Of a stretch of DNA of 64,000 nt, positions 28,380-39,762 are shown one piece after another (within the stretch, counting starts at the first letter, position 1; the number at the start of each line of letters is the position of its first letter). This stretch comes from Kaistia algarum (GTDB lineage: Bacteria > Pseudomonadota > Alphaproteobacteria > Rhizobiales > Kaistiaceae), in contig NZ_JAPKNJ010000003.1 of the NCBI RefSeq assembly GCF_026343945.1, forward strand, positions 620,001 through 684,000, in the 5' to 3' direction. The notes beneath the pieces are model-generated. The model made no database searches. It was not told where the DNA came from and worked only from the letters and a program-made list of their open reading frames with translations. The position numbers and the translations under genes are program-made.

Positions 28380-29078
28380 ATGCAAAAAGCACTTGCCGAA
28401 TTCATCGGTACATTCACGCTCGTATTCTTCGGCTGCGGTGCGGCTGTGATTGCCGGTCCGGTGATTGCCGCCGCCAACACTGTCGGCGTTCTCGGCATCG
28501 CCTTCTCCTTTGGCCTGGCGATCGTCGCGATGGCCTATGCGATCGGGCCGATTTCGGGCTGTCACGTCAATCCGGCGGTCAGCCTCGGCGCGCTCATCGC
28601 GGGCCGGATGACGGTGGGAGACTTTGTCACCTATGTGATCGCGCAGGTGCTTGGCGCCATCGTCGGCGCTGCCGTGCTGTATCTCATCATGTCCGGCAAG
28701 GCCTCGGGTTGGTCCGGCGGCATGGGGACCAACGGCTGGGGAGCGGGCTATCTCGGCGAATACAACACGGTATCGGCGTTCGTGTTCGAACTGGTCGCGA
28801 CCTTCATTTTCCTCGTGGTCATCCTCGGCGTCACGCACAAGCTGGTGCCGCACCACTTCGCTGGCCTCGCCATCGGCCTGACGCTGACCATGATCCACAT
28901 TGTTGGCATCAACGTCACGGGCGTGTCCGTCAATCCGGCGCGCAGCATCGGGCCTGCGATCTTTGCGGGCGGCGCGGCCATATCGCAGCTCTGGCTGTTC
29001 ATCGTGGCGCCGCTTCTGGGCGCAGCGATTGCCGGCTTCGTCTATCGCGCCGGCATCCTCTATGGCGGCGAGACCTGA
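28380..29078 (+). CDS. aqpZ: Aquaporin Z
   Basis: A 232-residue major intrinsic protein with six transmembrane helices and both pore NPA motifs (CHVNPAVSLG near residue 64, VSVNPARSIG near 185). Length and the Arg following the second NPA match water-selective AqpZ rather than the longer glycerol facilitators. ATG 28380 is preceded by GGGGAGG. It is a single gene with its own terminator. Confidence 0.95.
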   Translation: MQKALAEFIGTFTLVFFGCGAAVIAGPVIAAANTVGVLGIAFSFGLAIVAMAYAIGPISGCHVNPAVSLGALIAGRMTVGDFVTYVIAQVLGAIVGAAVLYLIMSGKASGWSGGMGTNGWGAGYLGEYNTVSAFVFELVATFIFLVVILGVTHKLVPHHFAGLAIGLTLTMIHIVGINVTGVSVNPARSIGPAIFAGGAAISQLWLFIVAPLLGAAIAGFVYRAGILYGGET

Positions 29079-29104
29079 TCGCATCGTTCGCGATGCCAGA
29101 CATG

Positions 29105-29130
29105 ACGAGCCCGCCGAAAGGCGGGCTCGT
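29105..29130. terminator. Bidirectional terminator between aqpZ and gpx
   Basis: An 11-bp perfect stem (29105-29115 with 29120-29130) with a GAAA tetraloop, between the ends of the convergent aquaporin and glutathione peroxidase genes. Confidence 0.85.
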
Positions 29131-29142
29131 TGCGTTTGAAAG

Positions 29143-29619
29143 CTAGGTCTTGGCGAGTTCCGCCTCGATCGCGGCAACGACCGCCGGATCCTCGGGCACC
29201 GTCTTCGGTGCGAAGCGGGCGGCTACCTTGCCGTCGCGGCCAATCAGGAACTTCTCGAAGTTCCAGCTGATGTCTTCGTCACCGGCGAGCGCGTCGTAGA
29301 GCGGATGGCGGTCCTCGCCCTTGACCGAGATCTTGGCGAACATCGGGAAATCGACGCCATAGGTCGAGCGGCAGAAATCCTGGATTTCCTCGTTCGTGCC
29401 CGGCTCCTGCCCGGCGAAATTATTGGCCGGGAAGCCGATAACGGTGAGGCCGTCGTTCTTGTACTTGGCGTAGAGCGCCTCGAGCCCGTCATATTGCGGC
29501 GTCAGCCCGCATTTCGAGGCGACATTGACGACGAGCAGAACCCGCCCGGCATAATCGCCGAGCGAGACTTTCGAGCCGTCGATGCGATCGACGGGGATGT
29601 CATAGAGAGGGGAGGGCAT
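29143..29619 (-). CDS. Glutathione peroxidase (BtuE/Gpx type, Cys form)
   Basis: A 158-residue thiol peroxidase. The peroxidatic Cys37 is in VNVASKCGLT. The partner residues are the Gln of FPANNFAGQEPG and the Trp-Asn pair of WNFEKF, completing the Gpx tetrad. A further Cys (FCRSTYGV) could serve as the resolving Cys of the thioredoxin-dependent subgroup. It reduces hydrogen or lipid peroxides. It begins 54 bases after the purB stop on the same strand. Confidence 0.94.
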   Translation of the reverse strand: MPSPLYDIPVDRIDGSKVSLGDYAGRVLLVVNVASKCGLTPQYDGLEALYAKYKNDGLTVIGFPANNFAGQEPGTNEEIQDFCRSTYGVDFPMFAKISVKGEDRHPLYDALAGDEDISWNFEKFLIGRDGKVAARFAPKTVPEDPAVVAAIEAELAKT

Positions 29620-29673
29620 GCGGGGCTCCGGTTGCTGTAAGCACTCCTGAACATAAGGCCGCAGCGTTGAAGC

Positions 29674-30990
<1,317 letters not shown>

Positions 30991-31055
30991 GAGCTTTCCT
31001 CATTGCTGCGGCGCCAATGAAGCGGAGCGCCGCGGACGTTACAATTGCGGCGGGG

Positions 31056-31808
31056 CTAGCCGGGAAGCTGGGCGGTCACGGCAAGGTACCGCCCGTCCGG
31101 TCCCTCGAAGCCCTTGGTCAGAACCATGACGATCACGGCCAAGCTCGCCGGCTGGCCGAACGGCTGACGGATGACGACGTCGTGGATGCGATAGTCGAGC
31201 GGAACGCCGCGACTCTCGGGAAGCGACTTGTCCTCATGCAGGACGCGGCTCCCTTCCGGCGTGTCGAGGATCAGGCGATAGCCGAAAGTCTTGGCGTCGC
31301 CAGCCCAACTGACGGTGGCGGGAAGCGCGATCCGCTCCAGCCGCAGCTTCCAATCCGGATTATCGAGTTGAAGCACCGGCCGACGCTTGAAGATGATTTC
31401 GTAAGGTTCGCGCCCGCTCTCGGTGATCGGGTTGGAAGCAAGGAGATCGCCACGCTCGTCGATATTGGCGATCAGCGGCGCTGCTTGCTCCGAGGCTGAA
31501 CGACAGGCCGTGGCGACGCGCGCGGTCTCGTCGTCGATCCGCTTCCGGACCGGCGAGCCGGGGACCCATGCATCCTTCGCCGTGTCGATCACGAAGATGT
31601 TGCAATAGGGGAAGCCGGATCCGTCCTGGACGCCGAATTCCTCGAAGGCGAAGCGCGAGCCGTCCGCGGAGAAGCCGAGAATATCGCGTCCGGCGAAATC
31701 GCCGGCCAGCACCGCGCTGCCCGAGGCCACAAGGAGGCAACTCACCAGCAACGCGGTCCATGACGCACGCCTGTGGAAGTGGCTGTCAGGCGAATTGGGT
31801 GCCACCAC
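31056..31808 (-). CDS. DUF2259 family exported protein
   Basis: A protein of about 250 residues with a hydrophobic signal-like segment ([20 protein letters not shown]) followed by [20 protein letters not shown], the recognisable DUF2259 opening; a beta-rich body follows. Function unknown. The start is uncertain: no ATG opens the signal peptide. GTG 31808 has a GAGG at proper spacing and would overlap the end of rpe by 23 bases. It is typically found beside rpe and purB in rhizobia, as here. Confidence 0.75.
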   Translation of the reverse strand: MVAPNSPDSHFHRRASWTALLVSCLLVASGSAVLAGDFAGRDILGFSADGSRFAFEEFGVQDGSGFPYCNIFVIDTAKDAWVPGSPVRKRIDDETARVATACRSASEQAAPLIANIDERGDLLASNPITESGREPYEIIFKRRPVLQLDNPDWKLRLERIALPATVSWAGDAKTFGYRLILDTPEGSRVLHEDKSLPESRGVPLDYRIHDVVIRQPFGQPASLAVIVMVLTKGFEGPDGRYLAVTAQLPG

Positions 31809-32454
31809 GGATCGCCTCGATGTTCCTCGCATAGGCCTCAGGCCCTCCCTTGAACACGGCCGAACCTGCCACCAGCACATCGGCGCCGGCCCGGACGACG
31901 GCTTCGGCCGTATCCGGCGTGATCCCGCCATCGACCTCGATGTGGATCGGCCGGCCTTCGATCAGGAGGCGTACCTGGCGGATCTTCTCGATCGACGCGG
32001 GAATGAAGGCCTGACCGCCAAAGCCGGGATTGACGCTCATCACCAAGACGAGATCGATATCGTCCAGCACATAGGAAAGAGCTTCGACGGGCGTCGCTGG
32101 ATTGATCGCCACACCCGCCTTCTTGCCGAGACCGCGGATCGCCTGCAGCGAACGGTGGAGGTGCGGCCCGGCCTCGGCGTGGACCGTCATCCCGTCGGCG
32201 CCCGCTTCGGCGAAAGCCTCCAGGTAAGCATCGGTCGGGGCAATCATCAGATGGACGTCGAAGAACTTGTCGCTGAGCGGACGCAAGGCCGCGATCACCG
32301 GTGGACCGAAGGTGATGTTCGGCACAAAATGGCCATCCATGATGTCCAGATGGATCCAATCGGCGCCGGCCGATTCGACGGCCCGCATTTCCTCGCCTAG
32401 CCGCGAAAAATCGGAGGCTAGGATCGATGGGGCGATCAGGGGGCTCGGGGCCAT
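31786..32454 (-). CDS. rpe: Ribulose-phosphate 3-epimerase
   Basis: A 222-residue TIM-barrel epimerase of the pentose phosphate pathway, interconverting ribulose-5-phosphate and xylulose-5-phosphate. Metal ligands and the catalytic Asp pair are visible in [12 protein letters not shown] and HIEVDGGI; the phosphate-binding SVNPGFGGQ is intact. ATG 32454 has a GGAG about 12 bases upstream and matches the family start APSILASDF. The DUF2259 gene overlaps its end. Confidence 0.96.
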   Translation of the reverse strand: MAPSPLIAPSILASDFSRLGEEMRAVESAGADWIHLDIMDGHFVPNITFGPPVIAALRPLSDKFFDVHLMIAPTDAYLEAFAEAGADGMTVHAEAGPHLHRSLQAIRGLGKKAGVAINPATPVEALSYVLDDIDLVLVMSVNPGFGGQAFIPASIEKIRQVRLLIEGRPIHIEVDGGITPDTAEAVVRAGADVLVAGSAVFKGGPEAYARNIEAIRGGTQFA

Positions 32455-32629
32455 GGCCGACGGTCTCCGGCTGCTCGGGACGATTGTTCCGGGCCGTATC
32501 ATGCCGGCGCTCGAACGGCAATTGCAGTCGTCGGGGCGCGGGGGCAAACTTGCGTTCCGCGACGCTGCGGCGCCCCATGGATGGTTAAGGGTGCTGCATC
32601 GTCGTGGCTGTCGTCAACATGAGTAGTCC

Positions 32630-33880
32630 ATGGAAAAGTTCGATACGATCGTGCTCGGCGCCGGTATCGTCGGTGTCTCGGCAGCGATCCATCTCCTGAA
32701 GCGCAATCGCTCCGTCCTGCTGGTGGACAAGGCGCCGGCCGGGGAAGGAACCTCCTACGGCAATGCCGGCGTGATCGAGCGCGAGGGCTTTTACCCGATC
32801 GTTTTCCCGCGGCAGGTTGGTGAACTCGTCGGTATTGCCCGCAACAACCAGACGCGGCTCCACTATAATCCCCGTTTCCTGCCGAAGGTTGCGTCCTGGC
32901 TGTTGCAGCTTCGGGCGGCGTCTTCGGAGGCCGGAATTGCGGCTTATGCCGAGGCGATGAACCCGATCCTGTCCCATGCCGCGGCCGAGCATGGAGCGCT
33001 TGCCGGGAAGGGCCGGGCCGTCGAGTTTTATCGCGGCACGGGTTGGCTCCGCGGCTACCGCACCGCGCAGAGCTTTGATGCCGGAACCAAACGGCAGCTG
33101 GCGCTCGCCGATCATTTCGGCGTTCGCTATCAGGTGCTCGGCGCCCACGAAATCTCCGATCTCGAACCGGATCTCGCCCCGGTCTTCGAGCGCGCGATCC
33201 TGTGGCCCGACTCGGTCTCTGTCTCGAGTCCAGGCGGCGTCACCAAGGCATTCGCCCGTCTGTTCGAGCTGATGGGCGGAACATTCGCGCAAGGGGATGG
33301 GCGATCGCTGCGCCGGGAAGGCGATCTTTGGACGGTCGATTATTCGGGCCTGTCGGCGCAGGCGCCAGATGTGGTCGTGGCTATGGGACCGTGGTCGATG
33401 GACCTGCTGCGCCCGCTCGGATACCGCTTTCCCTTCGCGGTGAAGCGCGGCTACCATCTTCACTTCAAGCCCCGTGGCGACGCCGCGCTAGACCGTCCCG
33501 TCGTCGACGTGGACCATGGCTATGTCCTGACGCCGATGCGTCAGGGTTATCGGATTACCTCCGGTATCGAGTTCGATGATCGCGATGCGCCGCCGACGCC
33601 GGTGCAGATCGACCGCATCCTGCCGCAGGCGCGCGCGATCTTCCCGCTTGGCGAGCCGATCGAGCGCGAGCCCTGGATGGGCGCGCGGCCCTGTTTTCCA
33701 GATTCGATGCCGATCGTGGGTCCGGCGCCCCGCCATCCCGGCCTGTGGCTCGATTTTGGCCACGGACATTTGGGATTCACCCTCGGACCGGCCACGGGCC
33801 GGCTCCTGGCGGAGCTGATCACGCGGGAGATGCCCTTCGTCGATCCGGATCCGTTCCGGGCGACGCGGTTCCGCGGCTGA
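32630..33880 (+). CDS. FAD-dependent oxidoreductase, D-amino-acid dehydrogenase (DadA)-like
   Basis: A 416-residue flavoprotein of the DAO superfamily. The dinucleotide fold GAGIVGVSAAIHL is at residues 10-22 and the conserved C-terminal FAD segment is FGHGHLGFTLGPATGR. The arrangement, with PVVDVDHGYVLTPM and GARPCFPDSMPIVG, resembles DadA-type D-amino-acid dehydrogenases that feed electrons to quinone. It is divergent from rpe and adjacent to a convergent amino-acid binding protein gene, consistent with amino-acid catabolism. Substrate inferred from family only. Confidence 0.87.
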   Translation: MEKFDTIVLGAGIVGVSAAIHLLKRNRSVLLVDKAPAGEGTSYGNAGVIEREGFYPIVFPRQVGELVGIARNNQTRLHYNPRFLPKVASWLLQLRAASSEAGIAAYAEAMNPILSHAAAEHGALAGKGRAVEFYRGTGWLRGYRTAQSFDAGTKRQLALADHFGVRYQVLGAHEISDLEPDLAPVFERAILWPDSVSVSSPGGVTKAFARLFELMGGTFAQGDGRSLRREGDLWTVDYSGLSAQAPDVVVAMGPWSMDLLRPLGYRFPFAVKRGYHLHFKPRGDAALDRPVVDVDHGYVLTPMRQGYRITSGIEFDDRDAPPTPVQIDRILPQARAIFPLGEPIEREPWMGARPCFPDSMPIVGPAPRHPGLWLDFGHGHLGFTLGPATGRLLAELITREMPFVDPDPFRATRFRG

Positions 33881-34969
33881 TCACTCAACCTGAACTACGT
33901 TGCCGTCCTGCCAGCGGAAGATGGAAAAGGCCGGGATCTGCGCGCTGCCATAGTCGCTGAAGGCGACATTGCCGAGGACTGTTTGGAAGGTGTCCTTCTG
34001 GATATGCGCCGCGATGGCGGCGTTGTCCGAAGCACTAGCCCGTGCCGAAGCCCAGATCTCGACACCGGCATAGGCCGGCAGGACGAAGCCGACCGGCTCG
34101 ATGCCGGACGCGCGGAAGTCGGCGATTGCCTTGGCGGCGCCGGGGACTCGGCGCCAGTCGGTAAAGAACGTGAACAGCGTTCCGTCTGCCCGGTCGCCGG
34201 CCAGATCGGTGAACTGCGTCGTGGCGATCGAATCGGGGCCCATGACCACCATCGCCGACTTGGCTGCCCGCAGCGACTTCAAGATGGCGGCGATATCGGC
34301 CTGATAGCCGCCGACGAAAACCACATCGATCGCGTCGTCGATCAGCCGGCCGGCCAGGTCGTCATAGTCCTTCGCGCCGCCGTCAAAATTATCCCGGCGC
34401 GCCTCGCGGATGCCGGCGTCGCTGAGCGACTTGCGGACGCCCTCGGCGATCGGCTGCGCATAGGGCGATCCATCGTCCAGGATTGCGATCCTGGCCTTGG
34501 CGTAGCGTCGCGCCAGGAAACTGCCGGCGACTAGCCCTTGAGCCCGATCGGCGGCGGCGAGGCGGAAGATCGACGGTCCTGCCCGCCGGTCGGTGAAGGA
34601 ATCGGCCGAGACAGCCGGCGAGATCAGGACGATGCCGCTCTGCGCATAGACCGAGGCAGCGGCCTGCGCGGCTTCGTAGCAGACATGACCGATGACCAGC
34701 ACGTCACCGCGTCCCGCCGCGCGGTTCGCCGCCGCTGCCGCGTTCTCGGCCTTGCAGGCGTCGTCTTCGACATCGAGCACGACCGTCTCGCCGCCGATGC
34801 CGCCCTTCGCATTCAGATCGGCAACCGCCTTCTGGACGCCGTCGCGGACCTGCTTACCCAGTGTCTGGAACTGGCCGGTCAGCGGCGCGATCACCGCGAT
34901 GCGGATATCCGCCGAGGCCGGAGCGGCGAGGGGGATCGTGATAAGGGGAAGAACGAGGCGTCGGAGCAT
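33881..34969 (-). CDS. Branched-chain amino-acid-type ABC transporter substrate-binding protein (second copy)
   Basis: A 362-residue periplasmic binding protein of the Leu/Ile/Val type. A signal peptide (LRRLVLPLITIPLAAPASA) leads to IRIAVIAPLTGQFQTLGKQV. It differs considerably from the neighbouring binding protein. It sits just past that gene's terminator, so it may be transcribed separately or at a lower level. Likely an accessory receptor for the livHMGF permease; ligand unknown. Its stop abuts the convergent DadA-like gene. Confidence 0.88.
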   Translation of the reverse strand: MLRRLVLPLITIPLAAPASADIRIAVIAPLTGQFQTLGKQVRDGVQKAVADLNAKGGIGGETVVLDVEDDACKAENAAAAANRAAGRGDVLVIGHVCYEAAQAAASVYAQSGIVLISPAVSADSFTDRRAGPSIFRLAAADRAQGLVAGSFLARRYAKARIAILDDGSPYAQPIAEGVRKSLSDAGIREARRDNFDGGAKDYDDLAGRLIDDAIDVVFVGGYQADIAAILKSLRAAKSAMVVMGPDSIATTQFTDLAGDRADGTLFTFFTDWRRVPGAAKAIADFRASGIEPVGFVLPAYAGVEIWASARASASDNAAIAAHIQKDTFQTVLGNVAFSDYGSAQIPAFSIFRWQDGNVVQVE

Positions 34970-35023
34970 TGGGGAATCCGCATTCGCTGGAAGCGCGGAT
35001 CCGATCATGCCCGCCGCGCGGAC

Positions 35024-35060
35024 AAAAGAAAACGCCCGCCCCCCTGTTGGGAGCGGGCGT
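35024..35060 (-). terminator. Terminator of the main liv binding-protein gene
   Basis: An 8-bp GC-rich stem (35032-35039 with 35053-35060). On the minus strand a T-rich tract follows (TTTTCTTTT), 18 bases past the stop of the binding-protein gene. Confidence 0.85.
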
Positions 35061-35077
35061 CGCTGTGATCCTTGGGA

Positions 35078-36196
35078 TCAGAGCTGCTTGTAGTCGAGCT
35101 TGCCGTCGGCGCCCTTGATCCAGGAATAGACGACATAGTCGGCCGTCGTGCGGTCGCCCTTGGCGTCGAAGGAGAGCTCGCCGATGACGGTCTTCCACGG
35201 GCCGCCGGACTTCACGACTTCGGCGACCTTCTGCGGGTCGGCGGTGCCGGCCTTGGCGATCGCCTGGGCGATGACCTGCACGCCGGCATAGGAGTAGAGC
35301 GTGTAGGCTTCCGGCTCGAAGCCGTTGGCACGGAACTTCGCGACGACTTCGGCCGCATCCGGGTTCAGGCGCGGATCCGGGCCGAAGGTCATCAGAGTGC
35401 CTTCGGCGGCCGGGCCGGCGATGGCGGCGAATTCACGGTCGGTGATGCCGTCGCCGGAGAAGAGGACCGCCTTCAGGCCCTGCTCGGCGGCCTGGCGAAC
35501 GATGAGGCCGGCTTCCTGATGCAGGCCGCCATAATAGATGACCTCGACGCCGGCCGACTTCATCTTGGAGATCAGCGACGAGAAGTCCTTGTCGCCGACA
35601 TTGATGCCTTCGTAGATCACCTCGGTGACGCCGCCGGCATTGGCCGTCTTCTTGGTCTCGTCGGCAAGGCCCTGACCATACGGGGTCTTGTCGTGGATGA
35701 TGGCGAGCTTCTTGTCCTTCAGATGCTCGATGATGTACTGGCCGGCGACGCCGCCCTGCTGGTCATCACGGCCGCAGGTGCGGAAGGTGTTCCAGAGGCC
35801 GCGCTCCGTGAACTTGGGGTTCGTCGAAGCGGGAGAAATCTGGAAGATGCCGTTCTCGGCATAGACTTCCGAAGACGGGATCGACACACCGGAATTGAAG
35901 TGGCCGAGCACGTAGGTCACGCCGTCACCAACGAACTTGTTGGCGACCGAGACGCCCTGCTTGGGGTCGGAGACGTCATCGCCGAGCTCGACGACGAACT
36001 TGGAGCCATTGACGCCACCGGCGGCATTGATGTCCGCGGCAGCCTGCTCGGCGCCCTTCTGAAGCTGCGCGCCAAAGGCGGCGTTCGGACCGGTAAGCGG
36101 GCCGGCAATACCAAGCTTGATGTCATCTGCATGGGCTGCGCCTGCAAATGCCAGTCCCGCTGCAAGCACGAGACCGGTCATCAGGGATTTCTTCAT
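35078..36196 (-). CDS. Branched-chain amino-acid ABC transporter substrate-binding protein
   Basis: A 372-residue LivJ/LivK-type periplasmic receptor. The signal peptide is MKKSLMTGLVLAAGLAFAGA, then DDIKLGIAGPLTGPNAAFGA. The hinge and ligand segments (GVTYVLGHFNSGVSIPSSEV, FRTCGRDDQQGG) are intact. ATG is preceded by GGGAG. It lies downstream of livHMGF and the DUF6867 gene with about 150 bases of gap, so it may have its own promoter, and it ends at a strong terminator. Confidence 0.94.
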   Translation of the reverse strand: MKKSLMTGLVLAAGLAFAGAAHADDIKLGIAGPLTGPNAAFGAQLQKGAEQAAADINAAGGVNGSKFVVELGDDVSDPKQGVSVANKFVGDGVTYVLGHFNSGVSIPSSEVYAENGIFQISPASTNPKFTERGLWNTFRTCGRDDQQGGVAGQYIIEHLKDKKLAIIHDKTPYGQGLADETKKTANAGGVTEVIYEGINVGDKDFSSLISKMKSAGVEVIYYGGLHQEAGLIVRQAAEQGLKAVLFSGDGITDREFAAIAGPAAEGTLMTFGPDPRLNPDAAEVVAKFRANGFEPEAYTLYSYAGVQVIAQAIAKAGTADPQKVAEVVKSGGPWKTVIGELSFDAKGDRTTADYVVYSWIKGADGKLDYKQL

Positions 36197-36347
36197 AGAT
36201 AGTCTCCCGTTATCGCTGGAAGTACGGCCTTATCGGCCTGTCGGCGGATGGTAGGCACGCCTTATCGAACATCTTGCCGATTTTATCGTGTCTGTCATCC
36301 GGATTCACGATTGTGACTGTAACGATCCTGTTGTCTTGCCGTTAAGC

Positions 36348-36683
36348 TTACTTTGCACGCCAGGAAAGAACTCCCGACTTGTCGTAGAGCCAATAATATT
36401 GCGAGACCATCTGGTTGGCCAAGGTGTAACGATAGGCTGCCGAACCGACCACCAGGAGAACGACGAGGTCGACGAGCCAATAGTGCAGGGAGAGCAGCGT
36501 GCCCCCGAAAAGCGCGAAATCGATGAAGCGGACACCGAAGGAGAGGATCGCCACATAGGCGATGACCGGAGCGAAAGGTCGCCAGGTGAGCGCACAGGCG
36601 CGCCCCGCCATCCACGCTCCGGCGGCCGCAAGCATTTTGAAGACCAGGAGACCGATCGAGAAATTCTCAAACAGGATATTCAT
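36348..36683 (-). CDS. DUF6867 small membrane protein of the liv cluster
   Basis: A 111-residue protein with three to four hydrophobic segments (FENFSIGLLVFKMLAAAGAW, VIAYVAILSFGVRFIDFALF, LVDLVVLLVVGSAAYRYTL) and the end YYWLYDKSGVLSWRAK. It recurs between livF and the binding-protein gene in rhizobial liv operons and is known only as DUF6867. A role as a transporter accessory is an inference from location. ATG 36683 is preceded by GGGAGGG. Confidence 0.75.
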   Translation of the reverse strand: MNILFENFSIGLLVFKMLAAAGAWMAGRACALTWRPFAPVIAYVAILSFGVRFIDFALFGGTLLSLHYWLVDLVVLLVVGSAAYRYTLANQMVSQYYWLYDKSGVLSWRAK

Positions 36684-36738
36684 CGTCGTCCCTCCCAATA
36701 TTCCATGCCCGCGCGAGAGGATTTGCCTGTCCGGGGCA

Positions 36739-37476
36739 TCAATGTGCGCCGCCTTCGAGATAGGCAGCCCGGATCTCCGGTTTCTCCAGCAGTTCCTTGC
36801 CAAGGCCCGACATCGTCACCGAGCCGTTGACCAGAACATAGCCGCGATGGGCGAGCTTGAGCGCGTGATAGGCGTTCTGCTCGACCAGGAACACGGTCAG
36901 CCCCTCCGTCCGATTCAGATCCTTGATGACGTCGAAGATCTGCTTGACGATCAGCGGAGCGAGGCCGAGCGAGGGCTCGTCCAGCATCAGGAGTTTCGGG
37001 CGTGCCATCAGCGCGCGGGCGATGGCGAGCATCTGCTGCTCGCCGCCCGAAAGCGTGCCGCCGCGCTGGCCGACGCGTTCTTTCAGGCGCGGGAACAGCG
37101 TGAACATGCGTTCCACGTCCGTATCGAAATGCGCCAGGTTGTCGATCGCGGCGCCCATCTGCAGATTTTCAAGCACGGTCATGCGCGGGAAGATGCGCCG
37201 GCCCTCCGGCGATTGCGCAATACGCAGGCGCGCGATCTCATGCGTCGGCATGTTCGTGATGTCGCGGCCTTCGAAAAGGATCTGCCCCTCTCGGGCTCGT
37301 GGATTGCCACAGATCGTCATCATCAGCGTCGACTTACCGGCGCCATTGGCACCGATCAGCGTCACGATCTCACCCTGGTTGACTTCGATGTCCACGCCCT
37401 TCAGCGCGATGATCTTGCCATAGAATGTCTTGGCGCCGCGAACCTGCAGCAGCGGCGTTCCGGTCGGGGCGCTCAT
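36739..37476 (-). CDS. livF: Branched-chain amino-acid ABC transporter ATPase LivF
   Basis: A 245-residue ABC ATPase with Walker A GANGAGKST, signature LSGGEQQ and Walker B LLMLDEPSLGLAP. The short LivF-type C-terminus distinguishes it from LivG. It overlaps livG by four bases (ATGA), indicating translational coupling. It powers import with LivG, LivH and LivM. Confidence 0.95.
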   Translation of the reverse strand: MSAPTGTPLLQVRGAKTFYGKIIALKGVDIEVNQGEIVTLIGANGAGKSTLMMTICGNPRAREGQILFEGRDITNMPTHEIARLRIAQSPEGRRIFPRMTVLENLQMGAAIDNLAHFDTDVERMFTLFPRLKERVGQRGGTLSGGEQQMLAIARALMARPKLLMLDEPSLGLAPLIVKQIFDVIKDLNRTEGLTVFLVEQNAYHALKLAHRGYVLVNGSVTMSGLGKELLEKPEIRAAYLEGGAH

Positions 37477-38375
37477 CCGGCGGACTCCTCGGCGATTTCC
37501 TGCAATTCCTCCTCGACCTTTTCGACCTCGGAATCGTCGACTCCGAGATAGGCCGCGATGACGCGGGGATCGTTGCGCACCTCGGACGGCGTCCCATCGG
37601 AGATCTTGGTGCCATATTCGAGCACCACAACGTGGTCGGAGATTTCCATCACCACAGACATGTCGTGCTCGATGAGCAGGATCGACGTCTTCTCGGTTTC
37701 GCGAATTCCGAGCAGCAATGTGTTGAGTTCGGCGGATTCACGCGGATTGAGGCCCGCCGCCGGCTCGTCGAGGCAGAGCAATTCAGGGCCCGTGCACATG
37801 GCGCGCGCGATCTCGAGCCGCCGCTGGGCACCATAGGGCAGTTCGCCCGCCGAATCGTCGGCACGGGCTGTCAGTCCGGTACGGTCGAGCCAATATTTGG
37901 CGCGCTCCACAGCGGCCTTCTCGGCCCGCTTGTAGCCGGGAAGGCCGAGCACGCCGAGAAGGGTCATGCCCGAGGCGATCATCAGTTTGTTGTGCTGGGC
38001 GACGAGCAGGTTTTCCAGCAGCGTCATGCCCGAGAACAGCCGGATGTTCTGGAACGTTCGCGCGACCTTCGCCTTGGCCGAAATACGGAAATCCGCCATC
38101 CGTTCCAGCAGGAAGCTGTCGCCGCTGGCGTGCTTCAGCAAGAGCATGCCCTGCGTCGGCTTGTAGAAGCCGGTGATGCAGTTGAAGACGGTCGTCTTGC
38201 CGGCGCCGTTCGGTCCGATCAGCGCCGTGATGTCCCCGCGGCCGACCGAGAATGACAGGTCATTGACCGCCACGAGGCCGCCGAATCGCATCGATACATG
38301 CTCGACGGTGAGCACTGGATCGGCGGCCCAAGGCGCCGAGGAGGGTTCGGGAGAAGTGGAGAGGGCAGTGGCCAT
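37473..38375 (-). CDS. livG: Branched-chain amino-acid ABC transporter ATPase LivG
   Basis: A 300-residue ABC ATPase. Walker A is GPNGAGKTT, the signature is LPYGAQRRLEIARAM, and Walker B is LLCLDEPAAGLNP; the insert characteristic of LivG precedes the signature. An acidic C-terminal extension of about 25 residues follows VIAAYLG. Its start shares a base with the livM stop (TGATG), and its end overlaps livF. Confidence 0.95.
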   Translation of the reverse strand: MATALSTSPEPSSAPWAADPVLTVEHVSMRFGGLVAVNDLSFSVGRGDITALIGPNGAGKTTVFNCITGFYKPTQGMLLLKHASGDSFLLERMADFRISAKAKVARTFQNIRLFSGMTLLENLLVAQHNKLMIASGMTLLGVLGLPGYKRAEKAAVERAKYWLDRTGLTARADDSAGELPYGAQRRLEIARAMCTGPELLCLDEPAAGLNPRESAELNTLLLGIRETEKTSILLIEHDMSVVMEISDHVVVLEYGTKISDGTPSEVRNDPRVIAAYLGVDDSEVEKVEEELQEIAEESAG

Positions 38376-39760
38376 CAGCCGTGGCCCTCCTTCACCATCG
38401 AACTCGATATCGATTTTCGCTCGGTGAGGAAGATCGTCGGCTCACGCGCACCGACGAAGCCGCGTGGCTTCCAGATCATGATCAGCACCATGGCCAGACC
38501 GAAGAACAGCATGCGGAACTGGTCGGGATCGAAATTGTCGCCGAAGACGGCCTTCAGGAAATCGAGCTCGCGCAACAATTCCGTGCCGCCGATCATGGCG
38601 ACCGCCGCGAGGGCGACGCCAATCATCGATCCCATGCCACCGAGGACGACGATCGCAACGATGACCGCCGACTCCATGAAGACGAAGGATTCAGGGCTGA
38701 CGAACCCCTGGCGCGCGGCGAAGAACGAGCCGGCAAATCCGCCGAACATGGCGCCGAGCGCGAAGGCGGTGAGCTTCGTATTGGTGGTGTTGATGCCGAG
38801 CGAGCGGCAGGCGATCTCGTCCTCGCGAAGAGCTTCCCAGGCCCGGCCGACGGGCAGCTTGCGCAGTCGCAGCGTGACGAAGGCGGTGAGCAGTGCGAGC
38901 AGCAGGATCAGATAATAGAGGAATATCTTGTAGTAGGCCGACGACATCGGCAGGTCGAACATCTTGGCGAAGCCGTCGGGCGAGGCGTCGAAGCGAATGC
39001 CGAACAAGGTGATCTTCGGAATCGAGCTGATGCCCGAGGAACCGTTGGTGAGTTCCCGGAAGTTGATCAGGACGAGGCGAATGATCTCGCCGAAGGCCAG
39101 CGTGACGATGGCCAGATAGTCGCCCCTCAGGCGCAACACCGGGAAGCCCAGCATGATGCCCCAGAGCGCGGCGAGGATGCCGGCCATCGGCAGCAGGATC
39201 CAGAACGACAGGCCGAAATGGGTCGAGAGCAGGGCGTAGGAATAAGCGCCGACCGCGTAGAAGGCGACATAGCCAAGGTCGAGCAAACCCGCGAGGCCGA
39301 CAACGATATTGAGGCCCCAGCCGAGCATCACATAGATGAGGATCTGGATGCCGAAATTGTCGACCCATTTCAGCGAGCCCTGAAAGCCGAGAAGGCTCAC
39401 GATGATCGCCGGATAAAGGAAGAGGAAGACGAGCGAGACGCTCGGAAACCATTTCGCGAAACTGGCTTTCCGCGCGGTCTGTCCGGCGGTTGGGGCCGGC
39501 TTGTCCCGCAGCTTGCGCGTGGCAAGCGTCGGCCAGATCACCGTGGTAAGCAGGAAGCGGCCAACGACCACGATCCCGACGATGATGGCGACGAGCCCCC
39601 ACCGGGTGTTGAGGACCAACTCGTTTCGCATGTTCTGCTCGGTCTTCAGGCCAACGAGCGGCCCGAAAATACCGAGGGCGATCACGCCCGACAGAATAGC
39701 GTCCTTGACGGCGGCGGCAGGGTTCATGCCAGCCGACGCGTTTCCTTTCTGAACGGCCAT
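38375..39760 (-). CDS. livM: Branched-chain amino-acid ABC transporter permease LivM
   Basis: A 461-residue permease, longer than the basic 300-350-residue LivM because of an N-terminal extension with two extra hydrophobic segments (residues about 20-100). The core has the usual [20 protein letters not shown] and the cytoplasmic EAA-like loop with [22 protein letters not shown] 39760 has AAGG seven bases upstream; a GTG six bases earlier overlaps the livH stop. It pairs with LivH. Confidence 0.93.
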   Translation of the reverse strand: MAVQKGNASAGMNPAAAVKDAILSGVIALGIFGPLVGLKTEQNMRNELVLNTRWGLVAIIVGIVVVGRFLLTTVIWPTLATRKLRDKPAPTAGQTARKASFAKWFPSVSLVFLFLYPAIIVSLLGFQGSLKWVDNFGIQILIYVMLGWGLNIVVGLAGLLDLGYVAFYAVGAYSYALLSTHFGLSFWILLPMAGILAALWGIMLGFPVLRLRGDYLAIVTLAFGEIIRLVLINFRELTNGSSGISSIPKITLFGIRFDASPDGFAKMFDLPMSSAYYKIFLYYLILLLALLTAFVTLRLRKLPVGRAWEALREDEIACRSLGINTTNTKLTAFALGAMFGGFAGSFFAARQGFVSPESFVFMESAVIVAIVVLGGMGSMIGVALAAVAMIGGTELLRELDFLKAVFGDNFDPDQFRMLFFGLAMVLIMIWKPRGFVGAREPTIFLTERKSISSSMVKEGHG

Positions 39761-39762
39761 CG

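Noticed and set aside
35072..36202. 376-codon plus-strand frame opposite the main liv binding protein
   Set aside because: Shadow of a clear binding-protein gene with a signal peptide and ribosome-binding site; it also spans that gene's terminator side without its own signals.
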